Assembly (NCBI RefSeq): GCF_009882945.1
Contig: NZ_WTUY01000004.1
Coordinates: 735,341-799,340 of the forward strand
Origin: Alcanivorax sp. DP30
Lineage (GTDB): Bacteria > Pseudomonadota > Gammaproteobacteria > Pseudomonadales > Alcanivoracaceae
DNA: 64,000 nucleotides
Reading direction: 5' to 3'
Positions 8,277 to 16,297 of the stretch are shown here, piece after piece (positions within the stretch are counted from its first letter, which is position 1; each line of letters opens with the position of its first letter). Both the position numbers and the translations under genes were made by a program. The notes beneath the pieces were generated by a model, which made no database searches, was not told where the DNA came from, and saw only the letters and a program-made list of their open reading frames with translations.

Positions 8277-8822
8277 ATGCACGTATTGGCGTTTTCAGGA
8301 TCCCTCAGGCAGGCATCGTTCAACAGCGGGCTGATTCGTGCGGCGACAGAATTGGCCCCGGACGGGGTAACCGTTGAACGGGCCGATATATCTGCGGTCC
8401 CGCTCTACAACGGCGACCAGGATGGTGAAAGTAAACCCGCTGCGGTGGAGCAGTTGGCCCAACAGATCCGCAAGGCCGATGCCCTGTTGTTTGCCACCCC
8501 GGAGTACAACTACTCCATTCCAGGGGTGCTCAAGAATGCCATCGATTGGCTGTCGCGGGTGCCGGGCAGTATTTTTGCCGGCAAGCCGGCAGCCATTATG
8601 GGCGCGTCCATGGGTGGTATGGGCACCAGCCGCAGCCAGTATCATCTGCGTCAGGTGCTGGTTTATCTGGATGTGCATCCACTGAATAAACCCGAAGTGT
8701 TTGTCTCGGCAGCACATCAAAAATGTGATGAAAACGGCAACCTGACTGATGAGAAGACGCGGGAAATTATTGGCAAACAGCTTCAGGCCTTGAAGGACTG
8801 GCACGATACGTTGAAAGGATAA
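8277..8822 (+). CDS. NAD(P)H-dependent FMN/quinone reductase (ChrR-like flavodoxin fold)
   Basis: A 181-residue NADPH-dependent FMN reductase family protein. Visible motifs are GSLRQASFNSGLIRAA (FMN phosphate binding), TPEYNYSIPGVLKNAIDWLSR and the GASMGGMGTSRSQYHLRQ segment. Homologues reduce quinones, chromate or azo dyes with NAD(P)H. The ATG at 8277 has AGGAG upstream, so I prefer it to an earlier GTG. The ~220 bases upstream hold only short inverted repeats. The stop is followed after 7 bases by a GTCGGAC-type heptad arm. Confidence 0.85.
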   Translation: MHVLAFSGSLRQASFNSGLIRAATELAPDGVTVERADISAVPLYNGDQDGESKPAAVEQLAQQIRKADALLFATPEYNYSIPGVLKNAIDWLSRVPGSIFAGKPAAIMGASMGGMGTSRSQYHLRQVLVYLDVHPLNKPEVFVSAAHQKCDENGNLTDEKTREIIGKQLQALKDWHDTLKG

Positions 8823-8828
8823 AGGTAG

Positions 8829-8973
8829 GGTCGGACGCCTGACGTCGGAGGTCAGAGGCTAAAAACAAAAGACAAATGCCGAAAAACAAAGCCTCACGCT
8901 GAATGAGGTGCGCACCTTTCAGTGGGTCGAGGCCTGGGGTGGCGTCCGACTTCCGACGTCAGACGTCCGACCA
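8829..8973. repeat. Heptad inverted element, GTCNGAC arms, FMN reductase to LOG gene
   Basis: Left arm 8829-8858 and right arm ~8943-8973 are built from units such as GTCGGAC, GCCTGAC, GTCGGAG. The two arms differ at a few positions only. The core (about 85 bp) holds a smaller dyad around GCCTC/GAGGC. The element fills the space between two convergent stop codons. Confidence 0.75.
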
Positions 8974-8976
8974 TCA

Positions 8977-9561
8977 TCAAAGCTGCTCTTTACGCTCGAT
9001 CCAGATGTCTAGAAGCGGAGCGGGTTCGTTGAGGAAGCTGTCCAGCAGGGTTGCCGGGCTCTGATCAACCCGAAGTAGCTCCCGATGCGGTTGCCGCAAC
9101 AGTCCCTGATCCACAGAGTGATTCAGAAAATGGATCAGGTGATCGTAGTATCCATCAACATTGAGTAGCCCAATGGGCTTGTTATGAAACCCGAGCTGAC
9201 CCCAGGTCAGGATTTCAAACAACTCCTCCAGTGTGCCCATGCCGCCGGGCAAGGCAATGAAGCCGTCAGACTGATCCGCCATGGCTGCCTTGCGCTCATG
9301 CATGGAATCCACCACCTGCAATTCGGTGAGATGATCATTGCCGATTTCCCGCTGCATCAACGCCTGCGGCATGATGCCGATGACCTCGCCGCCGCGTTTC
9401 ATCACCGCGTTGGCCAGGGCGCCCATGATGCCCACACTGGCACCGCCATACACCAGTCCCAGTCCACGTTCGACCAGGGCGTCAGCCAGTGTTTCCGCCG
9501 CCGCAATATAGGCGTCGCCGTTGCCGGAACTGGAACCGCAATACACACAGATTTTTTTCAT
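8977..9561 (-). CDS. LOG-family nucleotide phosphoribohydrolase (TIGR00730)
   Basis: A 194-residue Rossmann-fold enzyme with the diagnostic PGGMGTLEELFEILTW motif and an N-terminal CVYCGSSSG loop. Family members cleave the N-glycosidic bond of cytokinin riboside monophosphates or other nucleoside monophosphates; in bacteria the AMP or cytokinin-AMP activity depends on the subgroup. The MHERKAAM segment completes the active site. It is convergent with the FMN reductase gene across a heptad element, and its upstream side carries a composite REP element. Confidence 0.9.
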   Translation of the reverse strand: MKKICVYCGSSSGNGDAYIAAAETLADALVERGLGLVYGGASVGIMGALANAVMKRGGEVIGIMPQALMQREIGNDHLTELQVVDSMHERKAAMADQSDGFIALPGGMGTLEELFEILTWGQLGFHNKPIGLLNVDGYYDHLIHFLNHSVDQGLLRQPHRELLRVDQSPATLLDSFLNEPAPLLDIWIERKEQL

Positions 9562-9582
9562 GGATTTCCTGTTTCCTTGGCC

Positions 9583-9795
9583 GTAGGAGCGTCGGTTATT
9601 CGCTTCGCTCTCCCTTCGGGCCGCCCTGCGGGCGTTCCTTCGCTGCGCTCGGTGGCGGCGCGATTTAAACCCAGGATCACCACAGAGGCCACAGAGAAAT
9701 GATGGTTTTTTTACTCAGTGAACTCAGTGTCCTCTGTGGTAAATGTGTCTTAACGGCGTCAGGTTATCGCGCCGCGAGCGACGCTCCTACGGCTG
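9583..9795. repeat. Composite REP plus 9-bp-period inverted element
   Basis: Outer ends are REP-like (left GTAGGAGCGTCGGTT with a partial stem, right GCGCCGCGAGCGACGCTCCTAC). Nested inside are arms with a 9-bp period (ACCACAGAG, GCCACAGAG; on the other side ACCACAGAG, GACACTGAG, TTCACTGAG). A second copy lies at 20265-20434. The element separates the LOG gene start from the phoR stop, a span with no other content. Confidence 0.75.
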
Positions 9796-9818
9796 GGGGT
9801 GGAGTGTGTTGTAGCCCA

Positions 9819-11129
9819 TCACCCCGCCACTGCCGTGGGCTTGCTTACCAGTCTTTCCGGCGGGAAGTGACAAATGAAAGTGCTCCCCTGCCCCAGCTGG
9901 CTTTTGATTTCCAGTTTGCCGTTGTGGCGGATCATCACGTGCTTGACGATGGCCAGGCCCAGGCCGGTACCGCCGGTCTGGGTGACGCGACTGTTGTCCG
10001 GGCGATAGAAGCGCTCAGTGAGGCGCGGAATATGGGCGGGGTCGATGCCAAGGCCGTTGTCATTGACGGACAAGTGCGCACCGCGTTCATCCTGCCACCA
10101 TTGAATCCGGATTTTGCCTTCCGCAGGGGTATATTTTACCGCATTGGTAATCAGGTTGCCGAAGGCACTTTCCAGTTCGGCGGGGTTGGCAACCAGCCGT
10201 GCATCTTCCGGCACATCCAGCTCAATCTGGTGGTGCTTGTCAGCGCTCATGGCCAGGGCATTCTCGCGCATGCGGTTGAGCATGCCATGCACGGCCACGG
10301 CTTGTTTGTCGTTATCGGCGTCGGTATTTTCCAGTCGAGACAGCAGCAACAGATCGGTGACCAGGGCTTCCATGCGGTTGGATTGACTTTCCATCTGGGT
10401 GAGTGCGCGGCGTAACCGGGCCTGCTCATCCGGTACGGTATCGAGCAAGGTTTCCAGATACCCCTTTAACACGGTGAGCGGAGTTTTCAGTTCGTGGCTG
10501 ACGTTGGCCACGAAGTCCTTGCGCATCTGTTCGAGATGGTGGATGCGGGTGACATCCCGCGCCATCAGCAACTGATCGCCCACCCCGAATTCCGTGACCC
10601 GAAATTGCAGAATCCGGTTGTCATCCATGGGCGAGGGAATTTCCAGCGCTTCGCGAAAGTCCCCGCCATGGAGATAGTCAGTAAAACCGGGGTGGCGAAT
10701 CAGGTTGGTCAGCGGCTGGCCAAGATCCTGGGCAGCGTTGAAGCCCATATAGCGTTCGGCAGCCAGGTTCCAGTATTCCAGATAGCCGTGCTGGTCTATG
10801 AGGATGACCACATCCTCCAGAGCGTTTACCGATTGCTGGGCACGGTGAATGATCCCCTGCAGGTTCTCCTGGGCGCGGCGCTCTTTCTGGAAAAGGTGCT
10901 CAAGGCGGGTGTAGAACTCTCCCCAGAGGCCGATGCTGTCCGGGGGTTCGGTGTGGTCATCGCGCACCAGCCAGCTGTACAGGGCGAAAAGCTGGCGGGT
11001 GCTCCAGATGATATAGCCGACCATGCCCGCGATGAGAGGCCAGATATGGCCGACGGAGATGGCCGCGATGGAGGCCAGGGCAAGCAGCCCGATAATTCGG
11101 TTAACTTCTTTGGCCAGACTGGCTTTCAT
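9819..11129 (-). CDS. phoR: Phosphate regulon sensor histidine kinase PhoR
   Basis: A 436-residue kinase: two N-terminal membrane helices (residues ~10-50), a PAS domain (~95-195), the dimerisation/phosphoacceptor helix with His212 in NVSHELKTPLTVLKGY, and a C-terminal ATPase domain with N, G1 (DNGLGIDPAHIP) and G2 (GTGLGLAIVKHV) boxes. Length and order match PhoR. It senses phosphate limitation through the Pst/PhoU system and phosphorylates PhoB. It lies 75 bp downstream of phoB on the same strand and shares its promoter with it. Confidence 0.95.
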   Translation of the reverse strand: MKASLAKEVNRIIGLLALASIAAISVGHIWPLIAGMVGYIIWSTRQLFALYSWLVRDDHTEPPDSIGLWGEFYTRLEHLFQKERRAQENLQGIIHRAQQSVNALEDVVILIDQHGYLEYWNLAAERYMGFNAAQDLGQPLTNLIRHPGFTDYLHGGDFREALEIPSPMDDNRILQFRVTEFGVGDQLLMARDVTRIHHLEQMRKDFVANVSHELKTPLTVLKGYLETLLDTVPDEQARLRRALTQMESQSNRMEALVTDLLLLSRLENTDADNDKQAVAVHGMLNRMRENALAMSADKHHQIELDVPEDARLVANPAELESAFGNLITNAVKYTPAEGKIRIQWWQDERGAHLSVNDNGLGIDPAHIPRLTERFYRPDNSRVTQTGGTGLGLAIVKHVMIRHNGKLEIKSQLGQGSTFICHFPPERLVSKPTAVAG

Positions 11130-11204
11130 GTCTGCGTCGCCCTTGCCAGGTCACGGGTGCGAATACTGCGTGCACCCTAGCACATTTTTTTCTTCAACGA
11201 CCCA

Positions 11205-11909
11205 CTAGGAGGCTTTGGCCGCCTTCACGGAAAAACGGTAGCCGGTGCCGCGGACCGTCTGGATAAAACGATCATAACCGAAGGGGGCCAAGGCTTTGCG
11301 AAGACGACGGATATGCACATCGATGGTCCGGTCTTCCACGTAGACATTGGCGCCCCATACCTGATCCAGCAGCTGGGTGCGGGAGTAGGCCCGTTCCTGA
11401 TGGCTCATGAAGAATTCCAGCAGGCGATACTCGGTGGGGCCCATGTCCACGGGTTCGTCGTTGGCGCTGATACGGTGGCTCACCGGATCCAGGCACAGTC
11501 CCTCCACTTCGATGGCCTTCTCTGCCGCCGCGCTGGAGGCGCGGCGTAGCACGGCCTTGATACGGGAGATCAATTCACGGGTGGAAAACGGCTTGGTGAT
11601 GTAGTCATCGGCACCCACATCCAGCCCTTGCACCTTGTTATCTTCCTCGCTCTTGGCGGTGAGCATGATGATGGGGATTTCATTGGTGGTCTCGTCGCGC
11701 TTGAGACGGCGGGCCAGCTCAATGCCTGTCACAGACGGCAGCATCCAGTCCAGCAATACCAGGTCCGGGCGCTCGTCCACAATGATTTCATGGCCACGTT
11801 GAGCGTTCTCGGCTTCGAGCACGTCAAAGTCGGCTAGTTCCAGGGCGACAGCCACCATTTCACGAATGGCGGGCTCGTCATCAACAATCAAGATCCGGTT
11901 ACGGGACAT
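11205..11909 (-). CDS. phoB: Phosphate regulon response regulator PhoB
   Basis: A 234-residue OmpR/PhoB-family regulator. The receiver domain has acidic residues in VDDEP, the phosphoacceptor Asp54 in LLDWMLP and the conserved Lys in [10 protein letters not shown]; the C-terminal winged helix ends with [17 protein letters not shown] and VRGTGYRFS. It activates phosphate-starvation genes by binding Pho boxes. A good Pho box lies upstream, which points to autoregulation of phoB-phoR. Identification is firm because phoR follows directly. Confidence 0.95.
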   Translation of the reverse strand: MSRNRILIVDDEPAIREMVAVALELADFDVLEAENAQRGHEIIVDERPDLVLLDWMLPSVTGIELARRLKRDETTNEIPIIMLTAKSEEDNKVQGLDVGADDYITKPFSTRELISRIKAVLRRASSAAAEKAIEVEGLCLDPVSHRISANDEPVDMGPTEYRLLEFFMSHQERAYSRTQLLDQVWGANVYVEDRTIDVHIRRLRKALAPFGYDRFIQTVRGTGYRFSVKAAKAS

Positions 11910-11965
11910 GGCTTCCTTCCTTCGCCTGTCATTCTAGGTATGGTGACCCATTAGATTGCTTTTTT

Positions 11966-11983
11966 ATGACATGTGTATGACAA
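11966..11983 (-). promoter_or_regulatory. Pho box upstream of phoB
   Basis: On the minus strand TTGTCATACACATGTCAT contains two TGTCAT half-sites spaced 11 bases apart, matching the PhoB consensus of two direct 7-mers with an AT-rich spacer. It lies about 57-74 bases before the phoB start and is followed by a T/A-rich stretch. This supports autoregulation of phoBR. Confidence 0.8.
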
Positions 11984-12019
11984 GTTCGGCGGAAATTGGA
12001 GGAAATGCAAGAGTAGTGA

Positions 12020-12216
12020 CAAGCTTCAAGCTGCAAGCTACAACGCGGATCGATTGAGTAGCCACCCGAAGACGCCGGGAGCCGCGTTTCCTGGTCAGAG
12101 TGGGTAAGCAATGGGCTGGACTTGAATTCGTCAGGTTTGATCAGCCATTAATCGCGGGCACGGCATGGCAGATCTTGAAACCCTGACCCGCGTTGTAGCT
12201 TGCAGCTTGAAGCTTG
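12020..12216. repeat. Heptad inverted element, AAGCTNC arms, phoB to ubiA
   Basis: Arms 12020-12047 and 12189-12216 are perfectly complementary over 28 bp and read in 7-bp units CAAGCTT, CAAGCTG, CAAGCTA. The ~140-bp core includes TAATCGCGGGCACGGC, also found in the cores at 5746 and 27641. With the Pho box it accounts for the ~310-bp gap between phoB and ubiA; no gene is visible there. Confidence 0.85.
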
Positions 12217-12220
12217 CTAC

Positions 12221-13093
12221 TTAGAAGTACTGGAAGAACAAGCCCACAAACACGCACGCCCCACTCCAGTGATTGTTCAGGAACGCATGGAAGCTGGGCC
12301 AGCGCTCCCGGTAGCGGATCAGGGTGTGCTGGTAAATAAAGGTCACGGACATGGCCGCGATGCCGGCATACCAGGGCCAGGTAAATTCCAGCCGTTGGCC
12401 GACCATGATCAGCGCCAACAATGTCAGCCCTTGCAGAATGCCGATCATCAGGCGGTCCGCATCGCCGAACAGGATGGCAGTGCTCTTGATGCCCATCTTC
12501 AGGTCATCTTCCCGGTCGCACATGGCGTATTCGGTGTCATAGGCTACCGTCCACACCAGGTTCGCCACATACAGCAGCCAGGCGATTTCCGGTACATGGC
12601 CGGCCTCGGCGGCAAAGGCCATGGGGATGGCCCAGCTGAAGGCAGCGCCGAGGAACAGCTGCGGCATGAAAGTGAAGCGCTTGGTGAAGGGGTAGAGCAC
12701 GGCCAGCCCCAGGCCGCCGAAGGACAGCCAGAAGGTCAGCTCGTTAAGGAACAACACCAGCACAAAGGCCATCAGACCCAGCCCGGCAAACAGGGCCAGG
12801 GCTTTTTTGCTGCTGATGGCACCGGTGGCCAGTGGCCGCCCCTTGGTGCGTTCCACTCCGCCGTCGAAATCCCGATCGGCGAAATCGTTAATCACACAGC
12901 CCGCCGCGCGCATGATCACCACGCCCAGGAAGAAGATCACGATGGTCTTCAGACTTGGCGTGCCCTCCCCGGCGATCCACACCGCCCACATCGTCGGCCA
13001 CAGCAGCAGCAGGGTGCCGATGGGCCGGTCCAGCCGCATTAGCTGGAGATAGGGCCACAGGGCGGGATAGCGGTGTTCAACGAAAGCAAACAT
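12221..13093 (-). CDS. ubiA: 4-hydroxybenzoate polyprenyltransferase
   Basis: A 290-residue integral membrane prenyltransferase of ubiquinone synthesis that attaches the polyprenyl tail to 4-hydroxybenzoate. Both aspartate-rich Mg-diphosphate motifs are present: NDFADRDFDGGVERTKGRPL (~residues 69-88) and YDTEYAMCDREDD (~183-195), with about eight membrane helices. It is followed on the same strand side by ubiC, whose product makes its aromatic substrate. The intervening 237 bp hold an inverted REP pair. The stop directly follows a heptad repeat arm. Confidence 0.95.
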   Translation of the reverse strand: MFAFVEHRYPALWPYLQLMRLDRPIGTLLLLWPTMWAVWIAGEGTPSLKTIVIFFLGVVIMRAAGCVINDFADRDFDGGVERTKGRPLATGAISSKKALALFAGLGLMAFVLVLFLNELTFWLSFGGLGLAVLYPFTKRFTFMPQLFLGAAFSWAIPMAFAAEAGHVPEIAWLLYVANLVWTVAYDTEYAMCDREDDLKMGIKSTAILFGDADRLMIGILQGLTLLALIMVGQRLEFTWPWYAGIAAMSVTFIYQHTLIRYRERWPSFHAFLNNHWSGACVFVGLFFQYF

Positions 13094-13167
13094 GGGACAT
13101 CCGGTTGTCAGTGCGGGATAAGTTTCTAGTCACAAGGAGCAAGTTGCAAGACGCGGATCAGGGCTTC

Positions 13168-13336
13168 CTGTAGGCGCAGCTCTTGAGGTGCGAATGGAGC
13201 GACAGTGAGCCCCCAAGGTGGAAGCGAGTAACGAATGTTGAAAACCAACCCATGGGTCCGCCAGGTTTTGATCTTTGATACTGGCTGCTCGTAACCCGGA
13301 ATTCCCCCTTTCGCACCTCAAGAGGTGCGCCTACAG
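13168..13336. repeat. Inverted REP pair between ubiC and ubiA
   Basis: Arms 13168-13194 and 13310-13336 are complementary over 27 bp with one mismatch. Each has the REP layout: a GTAG head followed by a short self-complementary stem (GCACCTCTTGAGGTGC in the right copy). The right arm supplies the TAG stop codon of ubiC (13331-13333). The ~115 bp between them show no gene. Confidence 0.75.
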
Positions 13337-13873
13337 GGACCCTGTAGAAGCGGTGTCATCTGACACCTTCTCCCACAACGCCGGCAGGAAGTATTCTGCC
13401 ACCAGCAACGGTGCGCCGCGTTTGATGAAGCGCGACTGCCTGCCCCAACACAGCGGATGACCGTGGCCGGGCGACGCCAGCCGGGCCCAGACCTGATCGC
13501 GTTGGCAGAGCGGGCGTTTGTAGAGTTCAAGCCCCAAGGAGCGGCTGCCCATGTGGCCCAGGGAGCGGTTGGCACCGCGCAGGCTACTCACTGGCAGGAT
13601 ACTGCGGGCGGCCACCACTGGAATGTCATCCAGCATCAGGGTCACTTCGCGAACCAGCGCCGCCTGTCTGATGGGCAAATCAAGTAGCCGCCGTTCGTCC
13701 AGGGTGGGCACGGCCATGGCATGGAAGCCGGGGACGACCTGAAAATGCCCATGACGCCTGAGACGCAGGGTCAGGGAATCCGGATCGGCCATCCAGTCGC
13801 GGATCAGCGGCGGCATCACCAGCTGGCCAAGCGGGCGCCAGTGGCTGTCAGGATGGAGGGCGGCAGGCAGCAT
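13331..13873 (-). CDS. ubiC: Chorismate pyruvate-lyase
   Basis: A 180-residue cytosolic enzyme that converts chorismate to 4-hydroxybenzoate and pyruvate for ubiquinone synthesis. Recognisable features are the VREVTLMLDDIPVVAARSILP strand pair with the substrate-binding arginine, the SLGHMGSRSLGLELYK segment and the C-terminal RQSRFIKRGAPLLVAEYFLP. Next to ubiA, as commonly seen. The C-terminus runs into a REP head, whose GTAG gives the stop; the last few residues (STGSL) therefore come from repeat DNA and may have replaced a native end. Confidence 0.92.
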   Translation of the reverse strand: MLPAALHPDSHWRPLGQLVMPPLIRDWMADPDSLTLRLRRHGHFQVVPGFHAMAVPTLDERRLLDLPIRQAALVREVTLMLDDIPVVAARSILPVSSLRGANRSLGHMGSRSLGLELYKRPLCQRDQVWARLASPGHGHPLCWGRQSRFIKRGAPLLVAEYFLPALWEKVSDDTASTGSL

Positions 13874-13974
13874 GAAGGTCTCGGCGGATCAACAAAACAG
13901 GGGCGGCAGGACTATGGCCCATGCCGGCACGCAGGGCAAGCCAGCAACCTGTGTATGCCCGCTGAGACCTAACA

Positions 13975-13992
13975 TGACAGCGCCCACTGTCA
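13975..13992. promoter_or_regulatory. Dyad TGACAG-N6-CTGTCA, candidate operator
   Basis: A perfect 6-bp dyad with a 6-base spacer in the 219-bp region between divergent ubiC and rubA. It has the size and symmetry of a TetR- or GntR-type operator and lies ~100 bases upstream of rubA. No promoter hexamers could be assigned with confidence. Confidence 0.35.
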
Positions 13993-14055
13993 TTGATTTT
14001 TGGGGCTGGCACCGATAGGTTAGGCACCCCCGAGAAACGCCCTGTATGCGCCAAT

Positions 14056-14071
14056 GTAAGTGGGCGCTTAC
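14056..14071. promoter_or_regulatory. Dyad in rubA leader
   Basis: GTAAG-TGGGCG-CTTAC, followed by TTTTATTT, 20 bases upstream of the rubA start. It may be an operator, or a weak leader hairpin with a T-run that could attenuate transcription into rubA. The stem is only 5 bp. Confidence 0.3.
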
Positions 14072-14092
14072 TTTTATTTGATGAGGTTCACC

Positions 14093-14257
14093 ATGAAGAA
14101 GTGGGAATGTGTAGTGTGCGGTTTCATCTATGACGAAGCCGAAGGTCTGCCGGAAGAAGGCATTGCCGCAGGTACCGCCTGGGATGACGTACCGGAAGAC
14201 TGGGTCTGCCCTGACTGCGGCGTCGGCAAGGAAGACTTTGAAATGGTGGAAATCTGA
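14093..14257 (+). CDS. rubA: Rubredoxin (alkane hydroxylase electron carrier)
   Basis: A 54-residue one-iron electron carrier. The two iron-ligand pairs are CVVCG (residues ~6-10) and CPDCG (~39-43), within the highly conserved [19 protein letters not shown] ending. This is the AlkG2-type rubredoxin that passes electrons from rubredoxin reductase to membrane alkane 1-monooxygenases or to P450s. The true ATG is at 14093, preceded by GAGG; an upstream in-frame start would add an unlikely leader. The reductase gene rubB follows after 119 bp. Confidence 0.95.
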   Translation: MKKWECVVCGFIYDEAEGLPEEGIAAGTAWDDVPEDWVCPDCGVGKEDFEMVEI

Positions 14258-14260
14258 GTC

Positions 14261-14307
14261 CGGACATTGCCCTGTCCGGAGTCTGCCCCGCACCGGATGC
14301 GGGGCCT
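14261..14307 (+). other. Two hairpins in the rubA-rubB intergenic space
   Basis: Stem 1 is TCCGGACA / TGTCCGGA (14261-14268 with 14275-14282). Stem 2 is GCCCCGCA / TGCGGGGC (14287-14294 with 14300-14307). Neither is followed by a T-run, so they are not clear terminators. They may stabilise the rubA message and set rubredoxin above reductase level. Confidence 0.45.
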
Positions 14308-14376
14308 CCACCGTGCGGTCTTGCATCGATCCTCACCCCCAGACCTGCCCATCCATAGCACCGTAAAGGAACACCC

Positions 14377-15525
14377 ATGAACCCAGTAGTCATCATCGGC
14401 ACCGGCCTGGCCGGCTTCAACACCGTCAAGGAATTCCGCAAGCTGGACAAGGAAACGCCCATCGTCATGCTGACCGCCGACGACGGACGCAATTATTCCA
14501 AGCCCATGCTGTCTGCCGGTTTTACCAAGGAAAAGACCGCTGATGACCTGTGCATGGCGACCCCGGAAAAAGTGGCCGAACAGTTCAATGTGGAAGTGCG
14601 CACGGGTATCCACGTAGCCGGAATCGACACTGACGCCAAGCGTGTGCTGCTGCCGGATGCGCATCTGGATTACAGCAAGCTGGTGTTGGCGCTGGGTGCC
14701 GACACCTGGACGCCGCCGCTGGAAGGCGATGCCGTGGGCAAGGTGTTTTCCGTCAACGACCTGATGGACTACGGTCGTTTCCGCGCGGCCCTGGAAGGCA
14801 AGAAGAAGGTGACCATTCTGGGTGGCGGCCTGATCGGCTGTGAGTTCGCCAACGATTTGTCCAACGGTGGTTTCGACGTGGAATTGGTAGAGCCCATGGG
14901 CCGCTGCTTGCCGTTGTTGCTGCCGGAAGCGGCCTCCGAAGCCGTGGGCCGTGGCCTGGCTGATCTGGGCGTGACATTCCACTTTGGCCCGCTGGCCAAG
15001 GCAGTGCACCATGGTGACGGCGACAAGCTGGTCACCGAATTGTCTGACGGCAGCAAGATCGAATCCGATGTGGTGTTGTCTGCCATCGGCCTGCGCCCGC
15101 GCATCAGCATGGCCCAGGAAGCCGGCCTGACCACCAACCGCGGTATCCTCACCGACAAGACATTGCGTACCAACGCCGAAGACGTCTATGCACTGGGTGA
15201 CTGCGCCGAAGTACAGGGGCATGTGCTGCCCTACGTGTTGCCCCTGATGGCTTCCGCCCGTGCCCTGGCCAAGACCCTGACCGGTGAGATCACGGAAGTC
15301 AGCTACGGTGTGATGCCGGTGACCATCAAGACGCCGGCCTGTCCGGTGGTGGTTTGTCCTGCTCCCCAGGACAGTGAAGGGGAATGGGAAATCGAGGCGG
15401 ATGGCAACACCGTCCAGGCCCTGTTCCGCGGCAAGGATGGTAACCTGCTGGGCTATGCCCTCACCGGGGATGCGGTGAAGGAAAAGATGAAGCTCAACAA
15501 GGAATTGCCGGCGGTAATGCCTTAG
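14377..15525 (+). CDS. rubB: Rubredoxin-NAD(+) reductase
   Basis: A 382-residue FAD flavoprotein that reduces rubredoxin with NADH. The N-terminal FAD-binding motif is VVIIGTGLAGFNTVKEFRK (residues ~4-22), the NADH-binding motif VTILGGGLIGCEFANDL (~145-161), and the second FAD motif is DVYALGDCAEV (~270-280). Length and the C-terminal ~70-residue domain match alkane-system reductases (AlkT/RubB). Co-located with rubA, so the two supply electrons to alkane hydroxylases encoded elsewhere. A heptad repeat arm starts right after its TAG stop. Confidence 0.95.
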   Translation: MNPVVIIGTGLAGFNTVKEFRKLDKETPIVMLTADDGRNYSKPMLSAGFTKEKTADDLCMATPEKVAEQFNVEVRTGIHVAGIDTDAKRVLLPDAHLDYSKLVLALGADTWTPPLEGDAVGKVFSVNDLMDYGRFRAALEGKKKVTILGGGLIGCEFANDLSNGGFDVELVEPMGRCLPLLLPEAASEAVGRGLADLGVTFHFGPLAKAVHHGDGDKLVTELSDGSKIESDVVLSAIGLRPRISMAQEAGLTTNRGILTDKTLRTNAEDVYALGDCAEVQGHVLPYVLPLMASARALAKTLTGEITEVSYGVMPVTIKTPACPVVVCPAPQDSEGEWEIEADGNTVQALFRGKDGNLLGYALTGDAVKEKMKLNKELPAVMP

Positions 15526-15530
15526 TCGCT

Positions 15531-15669
15531 ACTCGCTTCAAGCTGCGAGCTACGAGGCGCGTGATAGAAAGGGGGGGCAGAACGCCTTCCCCGCGCTTCG
15601 GGCAGCGGTAGCTGCGATTTTTAATTTGCATGGTCTGTGATCGTGTTGCAGCTTGTAGCTTGAGGCTCA
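15531..15669. repeat. Heptad inverted element, AAGCTNC/GAGCTNC arms, rubB to SCP2-like gene
   Basis: Left arm ~15531-15561 (units CTTCAAG, CTGCGAG, CTACGAG) and right arm ~15641-15669 (read in reverse: CTCAAG, CTACAAG, CTGCAAC). The arms diverge more than at 12020 or 22048. The core has GCAGCGGTAGCTGC-like small dyads but no gene. Confidence 0.65.
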
Positions 15670-15690
15670 TACCTTGAATAAGGACTTTCC

Positions 15691-16068
15691 ATGAAATTTG
15701 CTCTGGTTCTGCTGGTCCTCGGCTGGCGTTTGCGCTGGCTGGCATGGCGCAATGAAGGCTTTCGCAAGCAGCTGGAAAACCGCGACGTGGTAATGCAGTG
15801 GCGGACGTTTTCCGGCAAGCCGGCGCGCTGGTTTCATTTCACCCCCGGCAAGGTGGTGTCGAAAGGCGGCTTGAATCCGTCCCCCTCCGTTACCCTCAAT
15901 TTCAAGGATGCGAATTACGCCTTCGCCACCCTGAAAGAGGCCGGCAAGAACCAGATGGCCTTCATGGAAGGCATGCAGGCCGGCGACATCAAGATCGAGG
16001 GTGATCCTGGGCAGCTGATGTGGTTCATGACCCTGATGAAATTCATCATGCCCGGCGGAAAAAAATAA
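15691..16068 (+). CDS. Small SCP2-like sterol/lipid carrier domain protein
   Basis: A 125-residue protein with a hydrophobic N-terminal stretch (residues 1-14) and a body whose order, NPSPSVTLNFKDANYAFATL followed by MQAGDIKIEGDPGQLMWF, resembles the end of SCP2 sterol-carrier domains (strand, amphipathic helix, GDIKIEGD strand). Such domains bind fatty acyl or sterol lipids. It follows rubB on the same strand but across a heptad element. I am fairly sure of the fold and not of the ligand. Confidence 0.6.
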   Translation: MKFALVLLVLGWRLRWLAWRNEGFRKQLENRDVVMQWRTFSGKPARWFHFTPGKVVSKGGLNPSPSVTLNFKDANYAFATLKEAGKNQMAFMEGMQAGDIKIEGDPGQLMWFMTLMKFIMPGGKK

Positions 16069-16075
16069 CCCTTTT

Positions 16076-16160
16076 CGAGGTGCGAGAAGCGAGTTTCGAA
16101 AACCCGCCCTTCCATTCAGGTGGGTTTTGCCCTTCGCAACTCGAAACTTGTCACTCGCTC
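16076..16160. repeat. Heptad inverted element, GAGTTNC arms, with hairpin core
   Basis: Left arm 16076-16100 (GAGGTGC, GAGAAGC, GAGTTTC) and right arm 16133-16160 (read in reverse: GAGTGAC, AAGTTTC, GAGTTGC). The short core forms AACCCGCC / GGTGGGTT, a terminator-like hairpin just after the SCP2-like stop. Confidence 0.7.
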
Positions 16161-16225
16161 ACGCCTTGCCAATCCGCATAACCTGATCCACAGGAGTGCA
16201 CCGAGGAAGATCCGTTTTCCGGTGT

Positions 16226-16258
16226 TGCTTGTGGCCTCTGTGGTAAAAACGCCTTACC
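16226..16258. repeat. Solo arm of the 9-bp-period element
   Basis: TGGCCTCTGTGGTAAAAACG resembles the right half of the composite elements at 9583 and 20265 (CCTCTGTGGTAAATGTG), but no partner arm or REP flank is present here. Probably a decayed copy upstream of the lipoprotein gene. Confidence 0.5.
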
Positions 16259-16297
16259 CTGTCAGCATTCTTTCCCTTGCATAACGAAGGATTTCCC

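Noticed and set aside
9699-10415. A 238-codon plus-strand frame starting in the composite repeat
   Set aside because: It runs antisense into phoR, and its start is repeat DNA. phoR is certain on the other strand.
12020-12216. Heptad arms as a CRISPR array
   Set aside because: Units are 7 bp, contiguous and without spacers, and arms are inverted. No cas genes are near.
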